A stretch of DNA of 64,000 bases from Chlorops oryzae. Lineage: Eukaryota; Arthropoda; Insecta; Diptera; Chloropidae. Shown one piece after another: positions 11,174 through 23,241 of the stretch. Where the stretch lies: assembly GCA_020466095.1 (NCBI GenBank), contig CM035808.1:35412502-35476501 (forward strand), given 5' to 3'. A program made the position numbers and the translations under genes. The stretch's first letter is position 1. Each line of letters starts with the position of its first letter. The notes below the pieces were generated by a model. It searched no databases. It had not been told where the DNA came from and worked only from the letters and a program-made list of their open reading frames with translations.

Positions 11174-13454
11174 GTAATGATCATCCTTTACGGAGAATTG
11201 TGCTGCCCGTTTATTTTCTCGATCTCGCCGCTGATGAAACCACATGCAGAGACTCAACGGCGAACTCGGACAAGCATAGATGCTGATTAATTCAAAAACT
11301 ATAATTTTACGAACATTTTAAAAGCTCTTCATATTTATTTGCATACTTTTAGGTGATAAATGTAACTTTATTCCAACCAAAGGAGACTCCTTTTCTGGAG
11401 CGCCCGTGCTCCTTAAGACGGTCCTACAAGAGCTCGAAATGGGCACTTTTTTGGGAGAAAAGAGCACAGAGTCTAATATGGAAAAAGTTTGCCTTTAGGG
11501 ATTTCAAAATTTATATTTCAGGAGTTCTAGAATGCTCCTTTCACTAATCAAAAAAAAAGTTTCTTTTTGTTATAAATTTAAAAAAATCTCCCTAGTTATT
11601 GTGTTTTGAGCCCTTTTCAAAAAGACTTCGTAAGCACTACTTTAAAGAGTTCCGTTAGGACTCCTTTAACGATCCTATTCGGAGAACTGCGAGAACACCT
11701 CCTTAAGGTGTTTATAAAGGAATCTTTTTACACTCATTTTCAGAGCGCTCCGAATATGGTTGGCTAGGCATCAATTAAGCATTTAAAATTGTTAAAAGAA
11801 AATGTAGGTACTTTCTGCTTTAATTATACCCGAGAGACGGATTCATTTTCCACAGGCCCGGACTTGTTCTAAGGGCCCGTATTACCTTAAGTCAGCCCGA
11901 ATTACTAACTAGTTCTAGCCGAGGACCGAAATTCCTGTGCACGAACCTGACTTTACACTATAAGCAAAAATACGGACCCTAACGAGACCAAACTCAAGAC
12001 CGCTTAGCATTGCAAATGTGCACGAATCTAGTCCTATTTGTGAACCTTTCCATTCACTCCACTGGATAATTGCGGTTCCTAACCAAATCTGTTCAATACA
12101 GCAAAGCAAAGCCAACAAAAAAATTTGAAGAATTCTCAAAGATGGAGAAGAAGTTTAATCAATTGGAAAAGTAAATGCACAAAGAATTTATCCGTGAGTC
12201 TACAAATTTTCCTAACATAATTCACTAACCTTGGAAAATGATTTTTATTTTAGGAATAAGCAAACAACCAAACAAATTATTCGAAATCCACTCAAGCTCA
12301 ATTGATCGATTGTAATAAAATGTTAATGTCGTTATTAAAGCACAGTAATTGGGGGTTCGAATTGATTTTGCATCGACTGTTTACCACTGTAAACTAGAGG
12401 ACGCAGTCCGCAAGGGCCAACGACAAATGAACCTGCACCTGCGATCCCGCATGATTGCAGCAACGAATTCGCCACTAATCATTTGCGAGACAAATGCGGT
12501 TTATTGGGAATACGAAAATATCGTATTTTGTAAAATTTTCCAAGGAAAAGTAATTTCGTGCTCCAGTATGAATCGAACAAATTGAATTGTTGCATAAAAT
12601 GTTTTTACAGATAATGTCAGGAGCGGAAGTATGGATATATTGCTCTCTACCCTGTCGGAAGTCGAGTGTTGTCGAATGAATTTATTTTCCATTGCATACA
12701 TTTAGGGAGCCAGTTCTGTCAAAAAATTCCTGCACACATTGCGTTTCTTTTGCATCGTCATCATCATCGTCATCGTCATCGTTGGTCGGTTGAGTGTCTG
12801 AGCAAAATGTTCGTTCGATTTTCTATCGGAATTGTTGTAGTCTTATGGAGCATTTGCATATTTCAAGCTTTGAAATTTGCAATTTCAATTAAAATTCGAG
12901 GTACACGAGATGACTAGCAAATACTCTACATTAAACTTATATAAATCTATGGTACGAATAAATCTGTGCATTTCATATGATTTATATAGAGCTCTTCTTG
13001 AATGGGAAACGTGCAAGGACGATGGATGATTTGGAAGAAAGTACTGTATTTCCCCGCTTATTTAACTCCATGGAAAACTTCATGTTGTGGAAATGAAATC
13101 AAATTTAAGGAAGACCAGATTGAGCTCTTACTGAATTGGAAGCTTTGAGAAGCCCTCTTTAAAAAGAAAAATGTAAAAAAGTATTAATGAAAATATGATT
13201 CGAAGGGCAACAGGAGATAATTAAATGTGTTTGGGTGGAAGATCGCATCAACAAAACATTGTTTTTTTGAATTTTCGAGTCACTTTTCAGCCTTCGGGAT
13301 ATGCTTTTTGATTTCTAATTGAGTTAATAAGGTGTAAATTTTTAAAAGTTATTGCTTGACTCCTGTCCTAAAGGAGTGATATAATAAATAATCTAAATAT
13401 TGAACAAAAGAAAAACCTTTAGACCTTCTTCAAAATTGTTCTGTCGTCGATTGT

Positions 13455-13645
13455 ATTTTTTGAATTATGCCCAAGCGCAAGAGAAAATGGGCTACAAAGC
13501 CTTTGGGGTCGGAAAACTAAGGGATTAGATCTCGGATTCCATGAAAAATGTGTCCATCATTTGATTCAGCTTAAGGTGGTTTATTCCGAATTTTATTTTA
13601 CGGTTAACGACAAGAGAAATAGAAAATATTTAAATGCAACACACA
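13455..13645 (-). repeat. Right arm of the 4.7-kb-spaced inverted repeat
   Basis: Reverse complement of 8759-8960: TTTGAATTATGCCCAAGCGC ... AATATTTAAATGCAAC. It is followed directly by a GTATGCATATAAAT core of the short MITE family. Confidence 0.7.
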
Positions 13646-13914
13646 AAAGTATGCATATAAATTTTAAGGATACTTTCGACGTTGTATATCTAACGATTCT
13701 CGGAAATATTTGAATCAATGCTCATCTTTAGGAAGATTTTTGTTCTATAATTGAGAGAAAATTCTTGGAATTGTAACAAATCTAAAAAAAAATATAACCT
13801 CATAAGTAATAGATAACCAAATAAATTATTATATTATTTTATAGTATTAAATAATGTATTTATATTATATTATTATTATATATTTTGTTATGGTAATAGA
13901 AAACAAAATTGCAG

Positions 13915-14085
13915 CACTTAAAGTATGCGTGTAAATATGAAGAATATTTGTAATTGTTGGAAATCTGTAATTCTACTATGTATGTCCATTTAAACATATC
14001 TAGGGCAAAGATTTTAGGAACTGTGAGATTTTTCTTATAGCTTTATAAAGTTTTTTGAATATTCAAGGGCATACACTAAGGTGTT
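13915..14085. repeat. Short TIR element (GCATAC/CACC family)
   Basis: The left core GCACTTAAAGTATGCGTGTA and the right core GGGCATACACTAAGGTGTTG are inverted versions of one motif, as in the elements at 836 and 1330. Borders are approximate. Confidence 0.4.
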
Positions 14086-14217
14086 GAATTATATATTATA
14101 TCCTGTTGCCCTACTCATATTCTATTATTATATTTATATATATAAAATATGAAGGATTTAAGCTCAACATCTAAAAGTATGAATATCAATATATAAAATA
14201 AATCCGATAGTCATATT

Positions 14218-14420
14218 CAGGGCTCTGATTTTGTTGACTTATGGGGAAAACATTTTTCTTTCCCACATTTTGGGAATAAGTTCAGCCAAGCTGATCTTCA
14301 AACCACTTTCATATTGAAGCTAAAGGTCGATCTGAATCTTAACTTTATGAGAGTTGAACAAAATTTGTACTCCATAATGTATGCTTTAAATTTATAACAT
14401 TCAACAAAATCCAAGCCCTA
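14218..14420. mobile_element. hAT-type MITE, CAGGGCTC family
   Basis: Ends CAGGGCTCTGATTTTGTTGA and, inverted, TAGGGCTTGGATTTTGTTGA. The flanking 8-mers GTCATATT (14210-14217) and GCCATATT (14421-14428) differ at one base, as in an older target duplication. The interior is shortened relative to 1061-1299. Repeated in copy 2 at 30548-30750. Confidence 0.75.
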
Positions 14421-14707
14421 GCCATATTGAAGCCTTAGACAATAAGATTTTTGTTTTCAGCTTTATGCCCTCCTCTGACTGCATGTTGATTAAATGAATA
14501 CAGTTTCTATATACTCATTTGAATCAGGGGGAAACTCCCTCTTATGTGGCAATCTGCAATTTTAACTGGGCTCTATCTTATTATTTCTACTCCCAACTGC
14601 ATCGAACTATCAACTTGTGAAGTAAATAAGGATGCAATCTATTTAAATCGATATAAACGGTTTATTTAATTGAAGAAAAAAAAAATAAGCGCTTTTGAGT
14701 TCAAAAT

Positions 14708-17061
14708 CTAATCATTCACATTTTATACTCCGTTGAAGTTTGAAACTGCAGCTAAACATAAAATGGAAATCCCCCCTTCCATCGCAGCCTGCGAACAAAC
14801 CGATGAAATTTTTTCTAAACCATTAAATTTTCAAACTTTTTCCATACCTTCGTAGCCAAGAAATACAGGAAACTAAGAATAGGAAAATAAATATTTATCG
14901 GATATCTAACTTTTCTTCTCTCAAGAGCAACCGAGCTGGCTATTGGCGTTACTGGCCGGTTGCTGGAAACGTTGAAGTGCCGCTCGAGTGCGAATTTCGC
15001 GGTAAAAGGAACCGCAAACTGTGCGATTAATCATCCGCACAGAATCGATAGAAATTTATATTTTTACAATGCATTTTTTCTTTTAAAGAAAAAACATTTT
15101 TTCACCGAAATCGTCATTTTTATAGCAGAACAGAACAGAGGAATTTATTAACTTCGGTCGGTCGGTCGGTGGGTCGGTCGGTCTAAGTTAAAGAATGCTT
15201 GAAGAAAAATAATGCAGCATTGCATTTATCTTTTGGCGTCCTTCATTTTCGCTTTATCCACTTCAATTTATTAAGACCCTTATGTTCATATCGAAGCTTA
15301 CACGCCTCAATTTCAATCAACGCAATTGGATGAGAAATTTGGCTCTCGCAGTGGTCGGTCGGACGGTCGCTCTGTCGACTCGAAAAGGATGAAAAAAAAA
15401 ACCAAAAAAAAATAAACGAAAAATCTGAAAAACTTTTCTACTTTGTGCTTTGGGATTGCTTTACCATTTCATCTACGCTATTTAAGTGCAAGAAACAAAC
15501 GAAGAACTTAAGTGAAGTTGGCATTCGAAGAATAAAGTGGACGGAAAATTCTTCTAACCATATCCCATTGCCATCGTCTGCGAGAGATAGAAGAAACAAA
15601 AAAAAAAAAAACGTTCCGGAGCAAAAGGAAATGAAAAATATTTTGATCTACTTGCACTAAACATCACATTCTTGACCTATACTGGTTTTTTCTTTCTCTA
15701 TCTATCTATCTATTTCTCTCTCTCTCTCTCTTTTTATCTCTCGCTCCTTTCGTTTCATCATTTTCCATATTTTGTGGGAAATGTTTCAGCCCAAGAGGGA
15801 GGGAGTGTGCACTTTTAAGACTCTGAAGTCTTGACCACAAAAGCATTCCAAGTTTTGTTTAATGGAAAAAATGAGAAAAATAAAATTATTGAAACAAAGA
15901 CGAGAAGAAAAAATCAAAAGAATTAAGAAAAGGCAACAAATCGGAGCGCTCCGCAATAGAAACACATTGAATAAGGAAGACACTCAATTATAAGAACACC
16001 AGATGTTTTATCTTGGAGTTAAAGCTAAGGAGAAAGTTTCCGAAAAAAAATATATTCTTGCTAGCTATTTCAATAAATTTTTGAGCAACAGAAATGATTG
16101 AAATTCAGCATCTAAATGAATTCTTTTCAATAATTTAAAACCAATTTGTATAATTTAAAGCCTTTACCTATTGAGCCTCATGAAAGCTGTCTCCTTCGCG
16201 AGACGGTTTTTGGACCATTTTTTAAAAAAATTCCTGACCGAAAAAGTTCAAAAATTTCTCGACTCCAAAAAAATGTCTAGTGCTGGCGGACACGATATCT
16301 CGTCTCCAAGTTGTCCGAAATGAAAAATAAAAACGGGATTATAATCAGTATCGATGTCATTTTCGGGTGAAGCTCGAAAACGATTTTTCCAATTTTTTTT
16401 TTCAAAATGGCGGCCATTGAAAAGTGCCATCGATTTTGGGTATATTTTTTTGTAGTTCAGTGTAAGAAAAAATATTTAAAAAATTTGTTAAAATTATGAT
16501 TGAAGGTCACCCGAAAATTGTGACAATTTTGCGTTGAATTCACTTTGTTTCATTAAAATCGGTCCAGTTGAACTGGAGAAATCATGGCAGCCAGTTCAAA
16601 AAAAGTGAATTCGAGATAAATGCGTTTAAAGCTTGAAGCAACGCTAAAATTACTCGTTTTACTGCAGATCTTGCTCGACATAGAACGCTATATATCCTAA
16701 ACTATTTCGAATTTCAAAAAATCCTTTTATCACGCTACTCTCAAATATCCAATCTATAAAACAAGTGCAAAAAAACACACTTTTGTCGAATGAGACAACC
16801 CCCTTAAAGAAAAGTAAAACAACTCCCACAGATACTCAATAAAATGTGTTGAAATGTACACACTTAAAAAATATTCAAAATATTTATAGGCATACTTTGA
16901 GGTGTTAAGCTCAAATATTTTCTTAAAACCTTTTCATTTTATTTAAAAAAAAAAACATATTTTATTAAACTTTTCAAAAGTATTCCTTTTTTATTGCTTT
17001 ATCGACTTACTTGAAGAAACAATTTTTCGGCTTCTTATATTTGATTCGAACCCCGGAAGAT
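14708..17061. other. Spacer between large copies, no gene seen
   Basis: Unique sequence between the two large repeats. It includes a (CGGT)n tract at 15155-15183, a TCTA/TC microsatellite at 15696-15732 and long A/T runs. Short open frames of 60-70 codons have no recognisable features. Just before 17061 the stretch GATTCGAACCCCGG looks like a reversed Pol III B box. No gene was supported. Confidence 0.5.
15696..15732. repeat. TCTA and TC microsatellite
   Basis: A tract of TCTA units passes into a TC dinucleotide tract. Simple repeat only; no regulatory role can be read from it. Confidence 0.85.
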
Positions 17062-17233
17062 ACACAGAGAAAACGATACCACATAAAATGGAAGAAAAAC
17101 AATAAGATTTCTCTATGGTTTTTATCCAAGAAGATTGTCTTATTGAAACCATAGAGAAAAACTTATTGTTTATTTTAACGAAAAATTGAACGAAAAGTCA
17201 AGAAGATAACTTATTATTTTGATATGAATTCTT

Positions 17234-17280
17234 GTAAAAAACCAGGTCGGCGGGTTCGATCCCTGCTCCAGCGAGCGTCG
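17234..17280 (+). pseudogene. tRNA-Thr(TGT)-like 3' half inside E1
   Basis: It reads TTCTTGTAA (anticodon loop with TGT) and then a T arm GCGGG-TTCGATC-CCTGC. The T arm forms five pairs, one of them G-U, and matches the Pol III B box. A recognisable D arm and 5' acceptor strand are missing, so it is a tRNA fragment and not a working gene. Twenty-seven T residues follow, which would be a strong Pol III stop. Confidence 0.5.
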
Positions 17281-17489
17281 TTTTTTTTTTTTTTTTTTTT
17301 TTTTTTTGGAAAAGTAGATAATTTAACATTTACATTATTTGAAAAACTGAGAAATAAAAGATTTTACCAAAGTTTTTATGCTAAAAAAAATTTAAAATAA
17401 AAAATTAACTTACTTTTGCTGCCCCCCGTATTTTTCCCCTCGAAATTTACTTGCCTGTTTTATCCACCATTTTTACACAACTTCTTTGG

Positions 17490-17565
17490 CCTGCGGCGGG
17501 GTTCGAACTCGGACCTTCCAGATTACAAGTCTAGCACACTTCAATTACGCCATCGCGAGATATGA
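17490..17565 (-). pseudogene. tRNA-like module, TGT anticodon, inside E1
   Basis: On the minus strand, TGGCGTAATTGAAG resembles an A box and GAGTTCGAACCCC a B box. CTAGA-CTTGTAA-TCTGG makes a five-pair anticodon stem (one G-U pair) with anticodon TGT (threonine). The T stem is poor and no matching acceptor stem is seen. I call it a tRNA pseudogene or tRNA-derived Pol III module, not a functional tRNA. Confidence 0.5.
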
Positions 17566-18012
17566 TTTCAGCTTGCTAGATTGATTATATCAATGTAAGT
17601 GCAAAAAAAAACTGGTCTGTTTTTTTAAACTATGGAATGAATACGGAATTCATATACTTTTTTAAATCAATAAGTCTTACTTTTTATATTTAAAAGGCTT
17701 TTCTTAAAGCGATAAGGATAACTTATCAAAAGGTCACTTTTATAAGAATGTCACATAGTTTGATTGATATGCTCACCTTATTATTCGAATATATCAAGAA
17801 GTTTTCCATATTCTTCAACAGAAATAATGAGATATTCACATTAAATATATGAGGATATCTATTAAAATGTTTCAAAAAGATTTTCTCTATGCATTCAAAG
17901 AGATTTCTCTATGGAAAAAGCACATCGTTCATATAGTTTAAGAAGTTTTCTCTATAAAATCGCTCAATAAGGGGATCTTATTGATTTTATGTGGTCATAT
18001 TTTTCTGTGTGT

Positions 18013-19690
18013 ATGTTTTTCTTTCACCGTAAGCCCTGAGCTATAATACTCTTAAGTATACAAACCGAAAATGCTTGCATTCAAACTTGACTGCATTACT
18101 TTGCAACTAGCTTCCATCCAAAGTGGCAAAGTGCAAATGGAACTCCTAAGAATATGCTAAGAAAATGTAAATTGACACCCCCTCACGACTGGGTTGAGTG
18201 ACAGTGAAAGAGAACAAAGAAACAAAAAAACAATCCGATGCAACTGAGACACTAAAATGTTTGCTCGAAGTTAAAGAAAAGTGATATACTTAAGAATGTT
18301 TTCAACAATCTTTCGAATCCCAATTGGCAAAGAACAAGACAATACTGGCAATAAATTTATATAATATTTATTATGACGACTCGTCTATCTAGCAAAGTAG
18401 AAGGGACACTCAACCGAGTTTTGAGATCATTTAAAAAATTGGAAATTTGTTTTTTCCTTTTGAATGTCAAACGCAATGTTGGAATGTTGTTTTAAAAATT
18501 TTATAAAGAATTTTTCTCAACAATGTTGAGTGTGTCTCATTTTTCGGCCCTCAAAACATTTTCGAATTGGTGAGCTTATGCCAAAGTGGAAAATTTCCAT
18601 CCCGCTGGAGCGTTAAGTTCAAACAAGATATTTAAGAAAAGAAAACAAGTCAAAAGGAAAACATTGAAAATGTTAAAAATTCTTCAACTTGAAAGAAAGT
18701 CCTCTTATTGAACACCCTGTATCAGGAATTTGAGGGAAAAACAAGGACATTCTTTTATTTTTTTATCCTTTTTGCGAAGAAACCTAAACCGAAAACCATT
18801 TACACGATTTCTATGTTCTCTCGCATGTTGTTCAATGGCATCGCAAAAGTGTTTTGGGAATGTACAAACTTAAGATGGCGTAAGTCTTCTTTAAGGTGTT
18901 CGACAAGGTGGCTGATTTGAATATTGGTGCAGCTCGAAAATGCTGTTAGCCATGTAGGAACATGACAAGCGAAACAACATTTCCACTGGCGCTCCGTGTG
19001 TGTCTGCCACCGCAACTACAACTGCTTAAAAAAAGTTTCACTTCAACTTGCAATGCACCTGCCAGTCATGGAAACTCTTTCAAGGCTCCAATGCGGGCTT
19101 TTGAACAAGCAACAAAAAATAAGAAAATACAAATAAAAAAAAACAAATAGAAAAAGAAATTTTTCGCAAAAGAAACCGTATACGAAAATCTGCGAAGCAT
19201 GCGAAAGACTGTGAAAAAGTGCACCTTGAGGTATGCGCGCGGGCCCTGTGCGTCGATTTGAAAATGACGGAACGCACAAAGAAAACGAAATTCGCCCGGC
19301 ACACATATGCTAATGTGTGTTATGCGAGAGCAAATAAAAAGGAAGGAAGTAGGTAAAAAAAAAACAGGACTGTTTGTTAGACCCGTAGATTGAGTTTTGT
19401 AGCAAATTTCTGAACTCATTGGGAGAGATTTTGCAAAGCATAATAATCCTTGAAGATGTAAGACGTAATGATTGAGTTAGAATGCACAAACCGTCATCAA
19501 TTTACATTTTCTTTGAAAAAGTTTTCCCTTGAAAGGCTTGTGCCACATGAGTTAATATTGTATATATTGGCCCTTTTTTAGTGTGTTTTTTGGAATTGTA
19601 TAGAGCCGCTTCGTCAGACTAAATGTGAATCCATTTAGGACCTCAAATATGCTAATGTTAGAGATGGAAATATAGGTCACTTTCACCTAA
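18013..19690. other. Intergenic spacer, no gene seen
   Basis: No credible coding frame; overlapping short frames on both strands around 19040-19420 are shadows of one another. No RNA gene or element border was recognised. Confidence 0.45.
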
Positions 19691-19699
19691 AATACCATA

Positions 19700-20095
19700 T
19701 CCAAAGAATACAACTGGTAAATGACGCTGTATGCAGACATTGTGTTGAAGACATTCCATATAATTGGTGAATGTGTTGCTCTATGTGGGCTGAGACACAA
19801 ACCAAAGGAAGTCTTCAAAAAAACCCAACTTAATCCAAGACGAGGTGACGCTCGAGCCTCCCTCCTTATAAGGAAGGTCCAAAGGCATCTAAGGACAATG
19901 AAATTGAATAGGACCAAATGGAACGACAGAATTATTCTGATCGCCATGCACCTATTTAGCAAGGATGCAAAACCTTTAAACAGAAGCCGTTTGGTGAATC
20001 TGCACCATCGTTCCCAAGGTAGTTGGCCCATCGCCAAGAGACATTTCAATAATCTTAGTTCTTTGATCGGACCCTCAAGAAGCCAAAAATAAAAT
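19700..20095 (+). pseudogene. Possible non-LTR retrotransposon ORF2 C-terminal relic
   Basis: Around 19718 one frame reads NDAVCRHCVED, and the adjacent frame continues HIIGECVALCGLRHK, giving a C-x2-C ... H-x4-C array. That is the pattern of the zinc-knuckle-like C-terminal segment of R1/jockey-type LINE reverse transcriptase proteins. The change of frame shows it is broken. The downstream 80 codons remain open but have no further recognised feature. A small degraded fragment; family unknown. Confidence 0.35.
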
Positions 20096-20255
20096 CTTGT
20101 TTCACACTGAAAGCTAAAATGAAGCGAAAATCTCCCCCACTCTACGATAAATGCATTCACAGACTTTTTACCCTGCTCTCAATGTACCATATATAACTAA
20201 GTATATATGTCACTCAGGAGCCATTTTCATTTTGGCTCTTTTTACCACGGTCCAC

Positions 20256-20470
20256 TAGGCATGCCAATCCCGGGATACCGGGATTTTAAAAAATAGTAAT
20301 AAATCGTTAAATTCGTAAAAAAAAATCGGACAAAATCGTTTAAATCTGTTAAATCGTTAAGTCGAAGTTAAAATATATGGATGTGCTAATCAAAATTTTG
20401 TTGAATAGCCAAGAAAACCACCGGGACTAATTCCGGGATCCCGGGATATCCCGGGATTTTGACATCCCTA
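20256..20470. mobile_element. hAT-like MITE with CCCGGGAT ends
   Basis: A 215-bp unit beginning TAGGCATGCCAATCCCGGGA and ending, inverted, TAGGGATGTCAAAATCCCGG. Both ends continue with further CCGGGAT palindromes. No clean target duplication is visible; the flanking sequences are themselves similar (ACCACGGTCCAC and ACCCACCACGGTC). Non-coding. Confidence 0.6.
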
Positions 20471-21427
20471 GTACCCACCACGGTCTTGGGTACCCACCAA
20501 AATGAGCATTTTGCACTTAGGCACTCACCAAAAGTATTTCTCTCTCGCTCTTATTTTTCCGGCGAGTAACATCTCTTTCTAACTGGCGCGAAACCTCCCC
20601 GTCAATATCTATGAGAGTGACATATATGGTTATATGTGCAATGTACTTTGCTCTGCCTCCAAAAAAATCACCCTATATGTATAAACCGAGAGAAAGTTCC
20701 GATTTTCGGCAAACGTGCGACAAATTTTTTTTGTCAAAGACAGAGCCCGGAGAAATGTCATGGAAATACATAGATCGTTCGATATGAATTCGATCAGCGG
20801 AATTGACTGATCAATTAGAGAGCTGACCATGATCCTGAATATCGAAGTATTCTCTTAAAAATATGTGGCTGCCTTCCAAAGCGTCTCTAATATACGATTT
20901 TCCTTTGTTTAGCAGACACTCAGTTCTATTTTTACGCCGTCTTTTTGAGCGGTTTTTATTTTACACAGTCTAGAAAAACAATTAGTTCCAGGTTGGCAAT
21001 AGCGCCTCAAATTATTCAACATATGCAAATATATGGAACCAATTTAAATCAACTGCGGTTTTGATTGTAGTTGGTTCCAAAGGTTTGAATTCGTTGAATA
21101 TTTCAAATGATCCTATCGACATTGCCTTTTAAACACGGATTTTTCTGGAATGTATCAACCGTTTAAAAACAGAATTGGGCACCTACATATTCTGTATTTA
21201 TATAAACTATCTGTCTGCCTGGTCGGCCTCCGTGGCCAATTTTTACCGAATAAATATATCAAAATGAACTCAAAAATATTCGAAAAAAATTTAAAAAAAA
21301 CACTTTTTTCAAATTTGAATGCCCATAGATCTTGAAGTAAGACTTTGATTGAAACATATGATACATTATTGTAAAGGTGCATTCTTCGTCTTTTACGCAA
21401 GATACATAAAATACAAAACACATACAT
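20471..21427. other. Intergenic spacer, no gene seen
   Basis: Holds a run of ACCCACCA-type repeats near 20470-20530 and otherwise ordinary AT-rich DNA. Short open frames have no support. Confidence 0.45.
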
Positions 21428-21607
21428 TAGGGTGTCCCAAAAACATGAAATTAATTTTTCGTAAACGCATACACTCCAAGTTTTTTCTAAATGGTCCTAT
21501 TAGCTTAAATATTAAATATTATTGAGATTGGAATACGATAACCCGTGCCGAATTTCGTTCGAAGTTTAGTATGAAGTCTCTTCAAATTGAGTCCCCCAAA
21601 AGTATGC
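21428..21607 (-). repeat. GGGTGTCCC-ended repeat, inverted copy
   Basis: Reverse complement of the repeat at 10741-10923, with GGGTGTCCCAAAAAC at its left end and CCCCCAAAAGTATGC at its right end. The right end touches the first base of large copy 2, so one duplication border coincides with a repeat end. Confidence 0.65.
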
Positions 21608-22217
21608 AAAAATAATTACACCGGAGTGCAGTGAGTCAAAGTTGGACGAAGTAGAGAGTTTCGCACAAGCGGCGATGCACTGAATAATTTATGAATTGAG
21701 GAGGATTTGACTTGGCGATACAAAGGTGTTATTAGCTGCCACTCAAACGTAGAAAGTCACACAAAAGAGTGCAAGAATGAAATTCAATGCTGCTCAAAAA
21801 AACAAACCAACAGGTGCCTCAACTCTTTCTGTTTGCATTTTCCACTTTCAAAATACAGCATGCATGTGGAAAAAAGAACAAAGAAAAAGCTTCCCTCGAG
21901 CTTTAAAATACTTTTCGCTTCGAGTGAGGAAGACATAAGTTTATGTTAGGTATAAACCAATAGCATATTCGTAAATTACGTAAATTTCGTAATTTACCAT
22001 AAAAGTAGGTAGGTAAGTTAAAGTCAAGTCCATCGTTGGCTTAAATTTTCGTAGAAGTTCATATAATAAGCGACACCCTGCAAATATTATTAATCCATGA
22101 TAAAAACTTGGCTGGAAAGTGAGTTTATTTTACTGACAATTTTACTGCAAGATGGAGTTTTACGTTAAAGCTTTTAACTTGTTCATCGATTACACTGTGC
22201 TTGAATTTGGTACTTTT

Positions 22218-22713
22218 TATTCCCAGCGTAAGCGGGGTTATAATAGTTTTGTGCGAATCTTGGTACAGGGAGAATTAAGCTCCGGAGATATAGACAATAT
22301 ATAAATAAATGGTCAGGATCAAAAATCTGAATCGATTTAAGACATGTCGTCCATCCGTCTGTCCCTCTGTCGTCCGTCCATGGTCGGATCTCCTCCGAAA
22401 CTGCTGAACAATGAAGTCGAGATTTGGACACATGTATATCGGGGTCCGAGTATGATCCATGTTAAAAATGGGAGACATCCGCCCACTGCCACGCCCATAA
22501 ATGGAGAATTTTCGTAACTATCCGAAGTAAAAGGCGTAGAAGCTTCAAATTCGCACATAGGTGCACTGGGCGAATGAAAGGTGTAGGGAAATAATTTATG
22601 TGGCCCGCTCCACTTGCCACGCCCACAAAATAGAGAAGCAAAACATAGTGCGCTCATAACGTCGGGACGCTGGGTATTTCAAAGTCGGGCTTGACGACTT
22701 TAGCTTTCTTACT
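22218..22713 (+). mobile_element. DINE-1/Helentron-like element in copy 2
   Basis: Counterpart of 5635-6130, sharing the same one-base gaps relative to 2944-3365, including the terminal ACTTT. This shared noise shows that copies 1 and 2 descend from, or were assembled from, one sequence. Confidence 0.6.
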
Positions 22714-22933
22714 TTTTTAAGATTGGCTCTAGTTTTTTGGATATCGCGGTATAAAAATTATGACTAACTTTATTAAAAAAATATTAATATTTAGGTCATG
22801 TTGCTATATATTTATGCAGAATAATGAAGATAACGTCAATTACTTGTATTTAGTTGAATTCCTGTGCAAAGCTTCGTTGTTAATCGCAATGGTAAATTGC
22901 AAAGACCTTGTAACTATAAAGTTATATAGGTCT

Positions 22934-23241
22934 TTGGTTAGAAGGTTCCAATTCGCAACATAGGTTGACCAAGGCGAATGAAAGGTGTAGGGAAAATATT
23001 TCATGTGGCCCGCCCACTGCCACGCCTACAAATGAAGAGTTTTCGTAACTTCCTAGGTAAAAGTCGTAGAAGCTTCAAATTCGCAACATAGGTTGACCAA
23101 GGCGAATGAAAGGTGTAGAAAAAAATTTGTGGCCCGCCCACTGCCACGCCCACAAATGGAGAGGCAAAACATAATGCGCCAATAATTTCGGGACGCTGGG
23201 TATTTCAAATCTGGCTTGACCGACTTTAGCTTTCTTACTTG
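22934..23241 (+). mobile_element. 3' part of a DINE-1/Helentron-like element, copy 2
   Basis: Counterpart of 6350-6657, ending GACCGACTTTAGCTTTCTTACTTG before TTT in split form: GACCGACTTT, then AGCTTTCTTACTTG. Confidence 0.55.

Larger units (their letters stand above)
5025..14707 (+). repeat. Large direct repeat, copy 1
   Basis: From AAAAATAATTACACCGG to the sequence before CTAATCATTC, this 9.68-kb segment matches 21608-31037 in the same orientation with only sparse differences. Examples are T at 7249 against C at 23833, and a block of about 9 bases near 12400 missing from copy 2. The only large difference is the 242-bp hAT MITE at 10932-11173 plus its 8-bp duplication. The segment holds DINE-like elements, MITEs and an internal inverted repeat, but no gene I can defend. 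Confidence 0.95.
17062..18012. mobile_element. TIR element E1 with two tRNA-like modules
   Basis: A 951-bp unit with inverted ends ACACAGAGAAAACGATACCA and, inverted, ACACACAGAAAAATATGACC; both continue to CACATAAAAT. Sub-terminal blocks repeat the motifs CTCTATGG and CCATAGAGAAA in both orientations. The centre holds a tRNA-like 3' half on the plus strand (17234-17280), 27 T, and a nearly complete tRNA-like module on the minus strand (17490-17565). No protein is encoded. Target duplication and superfamily are unresolved. A DNA transposon mobilised in trans that captured tRNA sequence is my best reading. Confidence 0.7.

Noticed and set aside
17490..17565. Functional tRNA gene
   Set aside because: A and B boxes and an anticodon arm are present, but T stem and acceptor stem do not pair; it lies inside a TIR element.
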